Assembly (NCBI GenBank): GCA_032690845.1
Contig: CM064431.1
Span: 27,534,300-27,598,299 of the forward strand
Reading direction: 5' to 3'
Source: Eleusine coracana subsp. coracana
Lineage: Eukaryota; Streptophyta; Magnoliopsida; Poales; Poaceae
DNA length: 64,000 bases
Shown: one piece after another, positions 10,955 to 22,018 of the stretch
Position numbering within the stretch: the first letter of the stretch is position 1
How the letters are laid out: every line of letters begins with the position of its first letter
Notes under the pieces: generated by a model
Told to the model about the DNA's origin: nothing
Seen by the model: only the letters and a program-made list of their open reading frames with translations
Database searches by the model: none
Program-made: the position numbers and the translations under genes

Positions 10955-11215
10955 TGTTGATGGTTACTAAATACCCAAATTAGACCATCAATTATATGCA
11001 TAATAGCAATAAAATGAACAACCAATATAGTGGTAGGAGTTTACTTTTAACAAATTCCACAAGTGTTGGTAAATATTTGCTGCAGGTGATGAATCCACGA
11101 AATTAATGGAAAATCCACATCATCAAGGGAGAAAACACACTTCTGGCCAGTCATAGCCAAACATAAGGATTCACTGACCCACTTACAGAAGAAAACCCAT
11201 GTAACCCACCTCCTA
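10955..11215 (+). repeat. Truncated 5' LTR of the nested element
   Basis: Aligns with the first 260 bp of the 3' LTR (12895-13155), sharing TTCCACAAGTGTTGGTAAAT and ACTTACAGAAGAAAACC. After about 11215 the similarity stops. Confidence 0.8.
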
Positions 11216-12894
11216 GATAATAGGTGGCTAGTTGATGATCTAGCAGAGGAATTATGCAACCTTTGCCGCAGCCTTGGCACCAAGCTTATGCATGTGTGCT
11301 ATGAGTTTGGAAAGCCTGAGCTTTATCATGGCAAATGATTAAGTTTTCCTATCATTTATCTAGGAAATAAAATAGGCGCTAGTTTAGTTTCCATTTAATT
11401 ATTTATTTCATTCCATTAATGTAAACAACGCCTATTAGTTTGCTTTATCAATGAATAAAATACTCACCTTGCCCAAAAAGCGGGTGGAGTCCCTTTGCAT
11501 TTTACTTTTTCTATTTTCTTTGTTTGTGTCAATAAAAAGTACAGGAAGAAAACAAGTGTGGGGGGAGATCCTCAGGATGTTCCACATGAACAAAAATTCC
11601 ACATGATGAAAAATACGTTGTACATCATCACACAGAGCTGCACCCCAAAGTGGGGTCCACTTGGCGACCAGGGGGATTCGGCTGAACATCCCTGTTCGCC
11701 CGAACAGGTCCTGGTCCCCCTCACCCCCTATTTCCTCTGGCATGATGGTTTGCGCGTCCTATCCCTTAATATCCCTATTAGGTGTTTTGATTTAATTTTC
11801 TGGGAGTTAAAATGATAAAATCAACTAAGAAAATTAAAATCAACTCTGATGATGTCTCCAACCAATATTAAAATTTTCTTCGGTTGGTATGCATGCTCTT
11901 TATTCCTAGCCTTTATACCAATGCTAGTGGAAAATATTTATAGGGACCGCATGTTACCTAGGTTATTGACTAGTGAGATATGGTTTGATAATGTGATTCT
12001 TGCTCTCTTTTGCATAAAGAACTCGAGGTTTATTTTGAAATATAAACCTTAGTGCTTACTCCTTAATGATAAAAAGTGCAATCCCACCAGAGCCAAATGA
12101 TAAATCTTATTGAATATCTCAAGCATTTCCTACTTGTGACTTTATCGAACCTTGTCAAACTCTTGACCCTAGTGAGTTGTCTGTAATGATTCATTAATCC
12201 AAGTATTGTGCACACCACTATTGCTAAAACTTCTACCCTGGAAGTTAGCATCACCATCACCATTCCATCCAAGCAAATACTCCATGGAATTCTTGATTTT
12301 GATCCTCTCTTATTTGATCTTTAGAAGGCATGGCTATCAAAAATAAAATAAGTCCTTGCTCCCAATCAAGAGCATGATGAAAAAAAGGAGAGAAAATAGC
12401 CATGCCCAAGATCATTAAAAGAAAGAGAGAATCCACATGTAGAGGAATATTCATTCATAAAGTGTGCACATACTTGATTATTGATTGATAACTCATTTTC
12501 TCCTCAGATCTGGTTTTTCACTCAGTAAAATATGAAGCACATGTATGCTCCTTTATTTAATTCCAACCCTAGGCTCCACGAAAGCCAAAATTAGATATAA
12601 GAATAGAAAGAGGCAAAAGCAACAAGCCTTGGTGAGGATCCACTTACACAAATACTAAGAGACCCGAGAGAATCATTTGAGGAGTACAACCTGCATTTAT
12701 TTTGAAAATATTTTCAAAACCCAAGTACTTAGCAATGGAAGTCAAGGAGATCGAAGTCTGCACTGTTCCACTCTTCAATCACCTAAGGTAATGTGGTAGC
12801 CATTTCAAATCTACTGGTCTAGGTATGGTTTGGAATAACTTACACGCTAGCATCCTTTACTTAGGAACGAGCAAAGGCTAAGTGTGGGGGAGTT
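11216..12894. other. Non-coding internal region of the nested element
   Basis: No retroviral domain is visible on either strand. A second polypurine-like run AAGTGTGGGGGGAGA occurs at about 11552. CTGTTCGCCCGAACAGG near 11692 resembles the palindrome CTGTTCGGCCGAACAG in the 3' LTR (about 13205), so a further LTR fragment of the family may be buried here. Confidence 0.5.
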
Positions 12895-14078
12895 TGTTGA
12901 CAGTTAATAAATACTTAAATTAGACCGTCAGTTATCTGCATAAAAGAAATAAAATGAACAACCAACATAGTAGTAGGAGTTTATTATTAACAAATTCCAC
13001 AAGTGTTGGTAAATATTTGCTACAGGTGATTATTCCATGGACTTAATAGAAAATCCACACAATCAAGGGAGAAAACACACTTCCGGCCAATCATAGCCAA
13101 GCACAAGGATTCACTAGCCCACTTACAGAAGAAAACCGACGTAACCCACCACCTTACGATGTTAGGAGGGACAAGGGACCCAGAACAGAGGGGGGCCTTG
13201 GGCCCACAACCCCTGTTCGGCCGAACAGGTGGGTCCCCCATTTGTGCATGGCCTCCATGTGTCGTCTCCTGGTACCTCTCCAAGGTCGATTGTGCGCGTT
13301 AGGTGGAAGTTACCGACTCTAGGAACCGCCTTTGAGTGCTATAAAAGGAAGGGAAAGGCCTCACTCTGAACACACTTCAAGATTAGTCTAGTACTACATT
13401 TCCAAAAGGCTCAACACTGCCAAAGCATTTAGAAATATGGAGAGAGTAGGGAGGAGTTCAGGAGAGGAGGTTCGGGCCTGTCCAACCCCTTCTCTGCGCT
13501 CGTACCTTGACAGATGCTTGCCTTACTTAGTAAGTCTTCGTGATTCTTCTCTAGTTATTAGTTTCCCTTTCTAGTAAATTTTAGTACTTAGTTGCCTTGC
13601 TCGCTCAGCGCTCTATTTAATTAGAGACCTTAGTCTTGGCCTATCGTATGTAAGGATTAAGGGAGTAATCGAGACATAGATATGGTGTCTAGGCCATAGG
13701 TTGCCTTTGTTTATCGTGTAGTCTACGGATTGCTAGAGGTAGGCAGCAGGTAATGACAGTCCTATCTGTCCTTTGAAATCTTCCATGTTTGGCTATGTAG
13801 TAGGCTCTTGGCCGGAATCATACTATGAATGCAGGGGAAAACTGGATGCCCAACGCAAGCAACTTAGTGTCATACTTACTCTGAATAGGACTCTTCTACC
13901 AGTTAGAATCCTCTCTACCCAAAGCCATAGTTATCTTGGTGTCCTTGGATGACTAGAATAGAAGATTAAAACACATGTTCCCTGTTAATTCGATACCCTT
14001 GGAATACTCCATAGGTGAAGTGCTATAGCAGTATCCGTGCGCTTACGGATTCATCTGCATTCGTTAAAAATACCAACA
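12895..14078 (+). repeat. 3' LTR of the nested element
   Basis: Complete LTR with TG...CA ends. It contains the 16-bp perfect palindrome CTGTTCGGCCGAACAG near 13205 and a TATA-like GCTATAAAAGG near 13338, about where U3/R would meet. The family match to 4960-6442 supports the limits. Confidence 0.8.
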
Positions 14079-14329
14079 CACATCGTTGACGAGTCCACCT
14101 CCAATGCTTCTGTCTCCAGTTGCTGTCATATCACTGGGCTCCCCAGCTCCAACACCTATCATCGAATTCACCTCACAACTAGCAAACGCAGAAGACAACC
14201 TTGATGCAAAGCGTATTGACACACCTGTGCGCTTCTGCCGAATTTACAACATCCTCGGTGATGACACATCTCTACTTGATTTGGTTGTGCATGAGTTAGC
14301 GGAAAAAGAGCTCCATATGCTAAACACTT

Positions 14330-15130
14330 AGGAACTGGCACATTTGCCGAAGCAGAGAAGAAGACCGAGTGGAAACAAGCCATGGAGGATGAAATTCAAG
14401 CTGTGGAGGAGACCAAGACACAACGCCTCGTTGAGCTCCCATCTGGACAATGGTTAATTGGGCTCTGGAGGGTATACAAGTTCAAGAAGGACGTCGCCAG
14501 CAAAATCATATGCCACAAGGCCCGATTGGTAGTGAAAGGCTATGTCCAGCACGCCGGCGTCGATTTCGACTAAGTGTTTGCGCCCGTGGCTTGACATGAG
14601 TCTATGAGGCTCATGATCGCCATGGCCGCTCACATCGGCCAGAAGATCCACCACCTTGACATCAAGTCCTCCTTCCTCAATGATGATCTCGAGGAGGAGG
14701 TATACGTTGAGCAACCACCTAGCTTCATCACAAAGGAAAAAGGGCCCCTTGTTTACTGCCATGCACCCCATGCATGGAATGTGAAGCTCGACGTCTGCCT
14801 ACTCCAACTTGGCTTCAAGCGGTGCACCTCTAAGCTTGGTGTCTACACTCGTGGCAACGACAACTGAAGGCTCCTAATTGGAGTGTATGTTGATGATCTC
14901 ATCATCATGGATGACAATTCAAAGGAGAATCGAGAAATTCAAGGCAGAGATGAAAGACAAATTCAAAATTAGCGATCTAGGATTGCTCTCCTTTTACCTG
15001 GGCATCCAAGTGAAGCAGGGGAAGGATGAAGTTTCTCTCTCCCAGTCCGCCTACCCTGCCAAGATTGTCACTGCTGGAGGAATGCAGGGATACAATCCCT
15101 GTCTGGTGCCCATGGAGCTGTGATTCAAGT
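14330..15130 (+). pseudogene. Copia-B reverse transcriptase
   Basis: WRVYKFKKDVASKIICHKAR, LVVKGYVQ, then HHLDIKSSFLNDDLEEEVYV and EQPP, and GVYVDDLIIMDD near 14880 are the RVT_2 (copia reverse transcriptase) landmarks. The YVDD metal-binding pair is kept. Stops at about 14571, 14593 and 14864 and a frame change after DDLIIMDD break it. The Copia-B frame resumes about 250 bases after the nested element. Confidence 0.85.
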
Positions 15131-15840
15131 TGAGCAAGGTGAGCTCAGTGCCCGCGGCGGACGCAATGACATACAAAAGCATTATGGGGAGCATACGCTA
15201 CCTCACCCACACATGTCCTGACATCACTTCCACTGTCGGCTATGTCAGCCATTTCATGGAGACCCTGATGACAAAGCATTTTGCCATAGTAAAGAGGATT
15301 TCCACACTACCTCATCGGCACTGTATCTTGCGGGCTCTGCTGCTACAAGAAAGGGGGAATGAAGAACGCCAACTTCATCGGTACTCAGACAGTGACATGG
15401 CCGTTACATCGACACACGCAACAACACCAGTGGCGGTATCTTCTTCCTCGACGGCTACCCAATCAGTTGGTACTCGGTAAAATAACAAGTTGTGGCACTC
15501 TCCTCATGTGAGGCGGAGTACATTGCTGCCACTTTTTCTGCTTGCCAATGAATATGGCTTGCAAGACTACTAGGAGAATTACAGGACAGAGAGGCTGATC
15601 CATTTGAGCTCAAGATGGATAACAAAGCAGCAATTGAGGTTAGCAAGAACCCAGTCTTCCATGAGCACAACAAGCACATCGACATAACGTACCACTTCAT
15701 CAGGCACTGTGTTCAACAATGCAAGACTTGGGTGAGCAACATCAACGCAGAAGACCAAATTGCTGATATCCTAACCAAACCATAGGGAAGGATACAATTT
15801 CATGAGATGCACAACAGAATTGGGATGATTGAAGCCTAAA
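15130..15840 (+). pseudogene. Copia-B RNase H region
   Basis: YKSIMGSIRYLTHTCPDI, ALSSCEAEYIAATFSACQ, DNKAAIEVSKNPVFHEHNKH and IDITYHFIR followed by ADILTKP give the copia connection and RNase H domain up to its usual end just before the polypurine tract. At least one stop (15478) and a TAG after ILTKP disrupt it. Confidence 0.8.
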
Positions 15841-15872
15841 AGAAGAAGAACAACCAAATTTCAGGGGGTGAT

Positions 15873-16198
15873 TGATGTTTGAACTTGGCTAAAAAGTGAC
15901 CAAAGCACCAGTAATAGTTAGCGGCTTATGCTTACCTAAGCGCTTAACTAAGAGCTGCTGATGCAGCTGCTAGCTTGGCTGCTTAATACCTTAGCTAGTA
16001 AGTTAACTTAGTGTAGTAAGTATATAAGTAACAGTTGGCCTACGGGTTCAGGCAAGTTGTATTGAGGTGGTTGCTGATGCAAACCGACCTGCTATATGTA
16101 TAAATAGGCCTCAATGGCCATATAAATCAATCAACTATTCTATCCTAGATCAAAGTTTGAGCTAAAAACCTGTGAGTCTGTGAGTGTTCTTGCCAACA
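15873..16198 (+). repeat. Copia-B 3' LTR
   Basis: TGATGTTTGAACTTGG begins directly after the polypurine tract, and TTGCCAACA closes it. A TATA box TATGTATAAATAGG lies near 16095. No 5' partner is present in the window, so the 3' limit is set by the TG...CA rule only. Confidence 0.6.
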
Positions 16199-16408
16199 AG
16201 AGGTTCTTGCTGATTCGTATAAGACAGATATTCATTCAAATGCCGTGATGTTTGCTTTCGGTGAAGCTCTCCTATATCAACCCCCCTGTCTGAAATAGGG
16301 TCTTCTATTTATACGATCCTAATGGCCTTCAAGAGGCACTCATGGCTTCTATTTATGGGTACAAGGATCATTCCAATCGACAGCCATAGCTCTTCTACGC
16401 AACACATC
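16199..16408. other. Left flank of the Copia-C insertion
   Basis: No gene is visible. Together with 44285 onward it forms the pre-insertion site, reading ...GCAACACATC joined to TTATCAGAGCAATATC. TTATCAGAGC resembles a Met-tRNA primer-binding site, so Copia-C may have landed at the LTR/primer-site border of an older retroelement. Confidence 0.4.
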
Positions 16409-17255
16409 TATAAGGATCATGACCATTAAGGTCACCCCAAGGTATGAATGTTTTGGTGATAGATGACAACTATGAAATTGTGGGCTAATATCTACACGAG
16501 TGTTGTCTATGTAGGAATCATCTCTAAACTCTATTACAAATCATATGGATAGTGGTTGCCTTGACGATTGATGACAATGACCATAAGCATGGAGGCTTGA
16601 TGAGCTTGATGGAGTCCAAGGGTTGATGGAGATGGATCAAAGCTAAGGACAAGCTATGGAGCAAGTGTTGGAAACACTTGTCTAGTTGTTAGGGCTTTGA
16701 GCCCATGGGAAAAACTAGACTATCAAGGGGGTCTAGGTCATTTCTCTTAGGTCATGTCTAGTCGGTGATGTGTATGGATGCTCAGAGAAATCACAGGAAC
16801 TAGATGACAGTGGAGAAGCCAAGGAACTGTTTGGAGAAGCTAGGAAACAAACTCAAGCGAGAACGAGGAGTTTCAGCTTTTGGACAGAGTGATCAGATAG
16901 AGGGGTCAGTGGAGACCGGATTGTACGGTCACTAGAAGAACAGGAAATCTAGCAAGAAGACTTAGCAAGGAAACTGACAGAGTTGAGTCTGTAGAGACCG
17001 AACGGTCCGATCTGTACAAGGTGACTCTGGGTAGCGAGGAAGCTAGCACTAGAAATATTTCTATAAAGGAGAGAGAAAGTCTAACTGGACGGTCCAGTCA
17101 GCTGACCGGACGATCCGGTTAGCTCAGAGAAATTGTCAGGACAGAGCAGCCAACAGCTCTGAGAGCCATTCCAAAGAGACCGGACGATCCAGTCTGGCAG
17201 TGACCAGACTGTCCGATCATTGGGGGTCCAAAAAGTGGATTTCATGGAGCAACGG
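16409..17255 (+). repeat. Copia-C 5' LTR, left part
   Basis: Matches 42332-43193 of the 3' LTR. The expected terminal TG is TA here. The part after 16880 carries palindromic CCGGAC-N-GTCCGG-type motifs. It is interrupted at 17255 by Gypsy-D, with AACGG duplicated on both sides. Confidence 0.9.
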
Positions 17256-18177
17256 TGATCTGAACAAGGGTTTCCGATCTTCCTAAAGGTTCTTGGTAAG
17301 TTGATTTGGTCGGAGGCGGCACACAAATCGATCCAGCTTTAGAACAACACGTTCTAAGCCCCGCAATCGCAGCACGACGTCTCCTCTGGGTAGCAACCAT
17401 CCAAGGACGATTGACCTCGCCAAGAAGGCTAATCCCTGCCTACGAATCAAGAACACAAGCAAGAACAACGAAGAATGCAACACAATTGCAGATGTATGAT
17501 TAAACTCACGAAGTTGGGGTCTTATAAACCGATGAACGACAACACTGTTTATGAACAGAATTGATGTAAGAAAAATCCGAACCCTAATGGTGCGGTGGAG
17601 GCTGTATATGAAGACCCTAGGGTCATGCAAGATGCTCTGGACGCGCCCCTAATTGGGCTCAACTAGATACAAAGCCCAAAGGCCAAAAATAGGTGATACA
17701 ACACCGATATAGATTCTGGATCCTCTATTGTTTTGATGATTCCTGATGACTCCGGAAGAATTTGACATGAGGCCAGCGCCATTGGAAAGGTCTTCTCCTT
17801 ACCTTTCCGTGCATATGTAGAATGTACAAATCCGAGTCCGTATGCGTCCTGAGCAACCATTTTAGTGCAGACTGATCCTGGGCCCCGAAACAGACTTGAA
17901 GTCGGTTTTGATTGGGTCTCCACTTTGGCTTCCAAGCCCTTGCTGGTCCTCCACGTTCCCAACTCCTTCTCCCATCATCTCCTGGTCCTCTCCATGGTTT
18001 CTAATCATAAAATAATTATTAGGTAGCAAATCATTCTCAAAAGTAACATATAGCGAAGAACGTAGGAACGAGCTCACCTCTAAATTTAGTCGTCGTGCAC
18101 GAGCTCTAGTCATTGGACCTTGCAAGTCCAGAATTGGAGGAGTGTTGTGTGTATCCATAGGAGTGATTTCCTCATCA
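17256..18177 (-). repeat. Gypsy-D 3' LTR
   Basis: 922 bp, homologous to 24110-24996, which lacks about 34 bp corresponding to 17793-17826. The pol frame runs through its first 316 bp on the minus strand. Confidence 0.92.
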
Positions 18178-21053
18178 TCCTCCCCCTCTTGAAGTGGAGT
18201 CGTCCTGGACTGAAGCTCATCCTCTTCTCCCAAGTATGGTTTCAAATCCAAAATGTTAAAAGTAGGACTAACCCCAAACTCGGGAGGCAACTCAAGTTTG
18301 TATGCATTATCATTAATCTTCTCCATTATTTTGAATGGACCATCAGCTCTAGGCATTAGTTTAGACTTTCTCAATTCTGGAAATCTATCCTTCCTCAAGT
18401 GTAACCACACTAAATCTCCTACATCAAGCTTTACTTCCTTTCTACCTTTACTACCAGCAATTTTATATTTTTCATTCATCTTTTCAATACTAAGTCTAGT
18501 GGTCTCATGCATTTGCAAAATAAATTTAGCATGCTCCTTAGCATCAACATGAACTCTCTCATTAATAGGTAGAGGAAGTATATCAAGTGGAGTACGGGGA
18601 TCAAAACTATACACTACCTTGAAGGGACTTACCTTGGTAGTAGAATGTGTTACCCGATTATAAGCAAACTCAACATGAGGCAAGCATTCTTTCCATTGCT
18701 TCAAATTTTTCTTCAAAATAGCTCGCAACATAGTGCCCAAAGTGCGGTTCACAACCTCAGTTTGTCCATCAGTTTGTGGATGACAAGTTGTAGAAAATAG
18801 CAACTTTGTACCCAACTTATTCCAAAGCGTGCGCCAAAAATGACTCAAGAATTTTGCATCACGATCTAAAACAATAGTAGAAGGCATACCATGTAAACGT
18901 ACAATTTCTTTGAAAAAGAGGTCAGCAATATAACTAGCATCACTAGTTTTATGACATGGTATAAAGTGTGCCATCTTAGAAAAATAATCCACAACAACAA
19001 AAATGCTATCGCTCCCCCTTTGAGTCCTAGGCAGTCCTAAAACAAAGTCCATAGATATATCCACCCAAGGAATAGAAGGAACAGGAAGTGGCATGTATAA
19101 ACCATGTGGATTCAATCGAGACTTAGGTTTTTGACATGTAGTGCAGCGAGCAACAAAATGCTCAACATCTTTCCTCATCCTTGGCCAAAAGAAGTGTGTG
19201 GCCAAAATATCCTCCATCTTCTTAGCACCAAAATGACCCATCGATCCACCTCCATGCGCCTCCTGCAACAACAAAAGATGAACAGAACCAACTAGAATGC
19301 ATAGGCGGTTAGCTCTAAACAAGAAACCATCATTCAACACAAATTTGTTCCAAGCACGACCTTCTTTACAGTGCAGCAGTATATCTTTAAAATCAACATC
19401 AGCAACATATTGTTCTTTAATTGCCTCAAGTCCTAAAATTCTACAATCAAGTTGAGACAACAAAGTATATCGCCTAGATAAAGCATCAACAATCACATTA
19501 TCCTTCCCTTTCTTATGTTTAATAATATAAGGAAAAGACTCAATAAGCTCAACCCATTTAGCATGTCTACGGTTCAAATTGCATTGAGAACGAATATACT
19601 TAAGTGATTCATGATCAGAATGAATAACAAATTCTTTGGGTAACAAATAATGAGGCCACGTCTCTAAAGAACGTACAAGTGCATATAGTTCCTTATCATA
19701 CGTGGAATAATTCAAAACAGGCCCAATAATTTTCTCACTAAAGTATGCAATAGGTTTACCATCTTGCATCAAAACACCACCAATGCCTATACCACTAGCA
19801 TCACATTCAAGCTCAAAAGTCTTATCAAAATTGGGTAATTGCAGCAATGGTGCATGTGTAAGTTTGTCCTTCAAAGCATCAAAAGACTCATAATGTACCT
19901 TACCAAAATGGAAGTGAACGCCCTTCTTTGTCAACTCATGCAATGGTGCAGCAATGGTGCTGAAATCTTTGACATAGCGGCGGTAGAAACCTGCAACATT
20001 AAGAAAACTCCGTACCTGTGTGATAGTTTTTGGTATAGACCAGCTCTTTATGGCTTCAATCTTCGCCTCATCCACCTCAATTCCCCGTGGAGTCACAACA
20101 TAGCCAAGAAAAGAGACTCGATCCATGCAAAAGGTGCACTTCTCAAGGTTACCAAATAAACATGCAACTCGCAAAGCATCAAAAATAGCACGTAAATGAA
20201 TCATATGATCATCCATGGATTTGCTATAAATCAAGATATCATCAAAGTAAACAACCATAAATTTGCCAATAAAAGGTCTTAAAACCTCATTCATCAAACG
20301 CATGAAAGTACTAGGTGCATTAGTTAAACCAAAAGGCATTACTAACCACTCATACAACCCGAATTTGGTTCCGAAAGCTATTTTCCATTCATCTCCAAGT
20401 TTCATTCTAATTTGATGGTAGCCACTACGCAAATCAATTTTAGTGAAAATTATAGCACCACATAACTCATCAAGCATGTCGTCTAGCCTAGGAATAGGAT
20501 GACGATACCTAATAGTAATGTTATTAATGGCTCTACAATCTACACACATACGCCAAGAACCATCTTTCTTAGGAATCAAAAGTACAGGAACAACACAAGG
20601 ACTAAGTGATTGACGAACATACCCACGATCCAAAAGATCTTGGACTTGTCGTTGTATCTCCTTAGTCTCCTCAGGGTTGGTACTATAAGCAGCACGGTTT
20701 GGCAAAGTAGCACTAGGAATCAAATCAATTTGATGCTCAATCCCTCTCAAAGGTGGCAATCCCGGGGGTATCTCAGCTGGGAAAACATCCTCATACTCCT
20801 GCAAAAGGTTAGTGACAGTAGGAGGCAAAGCACTAGAAACAATATCATCAAGCGAAAACAAGACTTGTTTGCATATCAAAGCATAGCAAATATCATCAGC
20901 AGAAATTTCAGCAAGCTCAGATTTTATGGCAAGACATGAATGACGTTGTAATTTAATTCTAGCACCCTTAGAACCCGAAGAATCATTAACATTACTTGGT
21001 GTAGAATCAGAATTAACAGGTTGCTGAATTTCAGGGCCTTTATTTTTCAACAA
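17862..21053 (-). CDS. Gypsy-D pol: reverse transcriptase, RNase H, integrase
   Basis: An uninterrupted frame of 1063 codons. Reverse transcriptase: TKIDLRSGYHQIRM (Asp207) and YFDD (269-272), so all three catalytic Asp are present. RNase H: ECDASGIGIGGVLM, ELYALVRSLETWPHYL, HSDHESLKY. Integrase: zinc site H-H-C-C in EAHGGGSMGHFG...CTTCQ, then SMDFVLGLP, VLDRDAKFLSHFW and DGQTEVVNRTL supply the D,D,E triad. The tail has FNILDLKPYLGE and then GPMTRARARRLN with no chromodomain. It ends 316 bp inside the 3' LTR. The first Met is nominal, because the frame follows gag-protease directly and a shift near 21050 separates them. Confidence 0.92.
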   Translation of the reverse strand: MLKNKGPEIQQPVNSDSTPSNVNDSSGSKGARIKLQRHSCLAIKSELAEISADDICYALICKQVLFSLDDIVSSALPPTVTNLLQEYEDVFPAEIPPGLPPLRGIEHQIDLIPSATLPNRAAYSTNPEETKEIQRQVQDLLDRGYVRQSLSPCVVPVLLIPKKDGSWRMCVDCRAINNITIRYRHPIPRLDDMLDELCGAIIFTKIDLRSGYHQIRMKLGDEWKIAFGTKFGLYEWLVMPFGLTNAPSTFMRLMNEVLRPFIGKFMVVYFDDILIYSKSMDDHMIHLRAIFDALRVACLFGNLEKCTFCMDRVSFLGYVVTPRGIEVDEAKIEAIKSWSIPKTITQVRSFLNVAGFYRRYVKDFSTIAAPLHELTKKGVHFHFGKVHYESFDALKDKLTHAPLLQLPNFDKTFELECDASGIGIGGVLMQDGKPIAYFSEKIIGPVLNYSTYDKELYALVRSLETWPHYLLPKEFVIHSDHESLKYIRSQCNLNRRHAKWVELIESFPYIIKHKKGKDNVIVDALSRRYTLLSQLDCRILGLEAIKEQYVADVDFKDILLHCKEGRAWNKFVLNDGFLFRANRLCILVGSVHLLLLQEAHGGGSMGHFGAKKMEDILATHFFWPRMRKDVEHFVARCTTCQKPKSRLNPHGLYMPLPVPSIPWVDISMDFVLGLPRTQRGSDSIFVVVDYFSKMAHFIPCHKTSDASYIADLFFKEIVRLHGMPSTIVLDRDAKFLSHFWRTLWNKLGTKLLFSTTCHPQTDGQTEVVNRTLGTMLRAILKKNLKQWKECLPHVEFAYNRVTHSTTKVSPFKVVYSFDPRTPLDILPLPINERVHVDAKEHAKFILQMHETTRLSIEKMNEKYKIAGSKGRKEVKLDVGDLVWLHLRKDRFPELRKSKLMPRADGPFKIMEKINDNAYKLELPPEFGVSPTFNILDLKPYLGEEDELQSRTTPLQEGEDDEEITPMDTHNTPPILDLQGPMTRARARRLNLEVSSFLRSSLYVTFENDLLPNNYFMIRNHGEDQEMMGEGVGNVEDQQGLGSQSGDPIKTDFKSVSGPRISLH

Positions 21054-22018
21054 GCAGCTCGTTCTAAATCAACTTGTACAATTTCAGCAGAGGTCATTGG
21101 TAACAAAGTAATTTTAGTTCCTTTATGCATAAAAGTGTACTTATTACTTTTACCATGGTGTACAACATCATTATCAAATTCCCATGGTCTACCCAATAAA
21201 AGTGAACAAGCTTGCATGGGTACAACATCACAATCAACAGAATCCATATAGGAACCAATGGAAAAAGGAACTCTACAAGTTTGTATTACCTTAGCTTTTC
21301 CAGAGTCATTTAACCACTGAATATAGTATGGATGTGGATGTGGGCGTGTGGTAAAATCAAGCTTCTTAATCACATCAGAACTCACCAAATTGTTGCAGCT
21401 TCCTCCATCAATGATGATACATGCTCGGTGGTTCTTGATGACGAAGAAAATCTGGAACAAGTTATGTCGCTTCATAGTCTCGGGCTGCTGGATTTGTGTG
21501 CTAAGCACACGCTGCACAATAATATTCATGTAGGCCGTGGTATCTCCGCCTCCAAGGACAAGGTCACCGCTGGTGGCAGCCACATCCTCCTCCTCATCCT
21601 TCACATCGGAGGTGCTCATGTAACCGCCATCATCTGTCACCACATATGCCCGCCTACTTGGGCAATCTTTCTGCACATGACCAAGACCATGGCAGCGGTG
21701 GCACTGAATCCCTGTAGTGCGTTCCGTCAAAGCAATAGAGGAGGCACTACTAGCCGGTACCTGCACAGAATTTTTACTTGAGCGCATAGAAGGGGCAGGG
21801 GCTGATCTGGGTGCTATAGAAACAACACTAGCTGGTGGGGGCGGCCGGAAAGATGGCTTGGGCAGCCCCAAAGTCCCCGTCGGCCATGGTGGGTAGAAAG
21901 TCCTGGACTTGCTGTACTCCTCAAAAGCTTGGAAAAGTCCCTGTGATTCTTTCTCTGCAAGCATAGCATACTGGAAACACTGGTTGAGGGTATAAAATTC
22001 TTTATAATCAAGGATGTC
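21047..22018 (-). pseudogene. Gypsy-D gag C-terminus and protease
   Basis: From about 22018 the frame reads DILDYKEFYTLNQCFQYAM..., a Pro/Ser-rich linker, the CCHC knuckle CHRCHGLGHVQKDC (C-X2-C-X4-H-X4-C), and a retropepsin core IIIDGGSCNNLVS followed by LLGRPWEFD. The active site is DGGS, usual in this plant gypsy group. The frame is open up to a TGA at 21047-21049, where pol continues in another frame six bases earlier, so a frameshift has probably separated protease from pol. Confidence 0.85.

Larger units (their letters stand above)
10955..14078 (+). mobile_element. Non-autonomous LTR element nested in Copia-B
   Basis: The 3' LTR (12895-14078, 1184 bp) runs from TGTTGACAG to ATACCAACA and is preceded by the polypurine tract AAGTGTGGGGGAGTT. 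The left end (from 10955, TGTTGATGG) matches the LTR for about 260 bp and then diverges, so the 5' LTR is truncated. Flanking pentamers are CACAC (10950-10954) and CACAT (14079-14083), a target duplication with one change. The 1.7 kb between the LTR parts has no coding domain. The same family left the solo LTR at 4960-6442. Confidence 0.75.
8411..16198 (+). mobile_element. Copia-B: decayed Ty1/copia element
   Basis: From left to right there are gag, protease, integrase, reverse transcriptase and RNase H remnants in copia order on the plus strand, then a polypurine tract (TTTCAGGGGGTGAT, about 15860-15872) and a 326-bp 3' LTR. The 5' LTR was not found next to gag. A second LTR element (10955-14078) lies between integrase and reverse transcriptase. 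Every domain contains stops or frameshifts, so the element is long dead. Confidence 0.8.
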
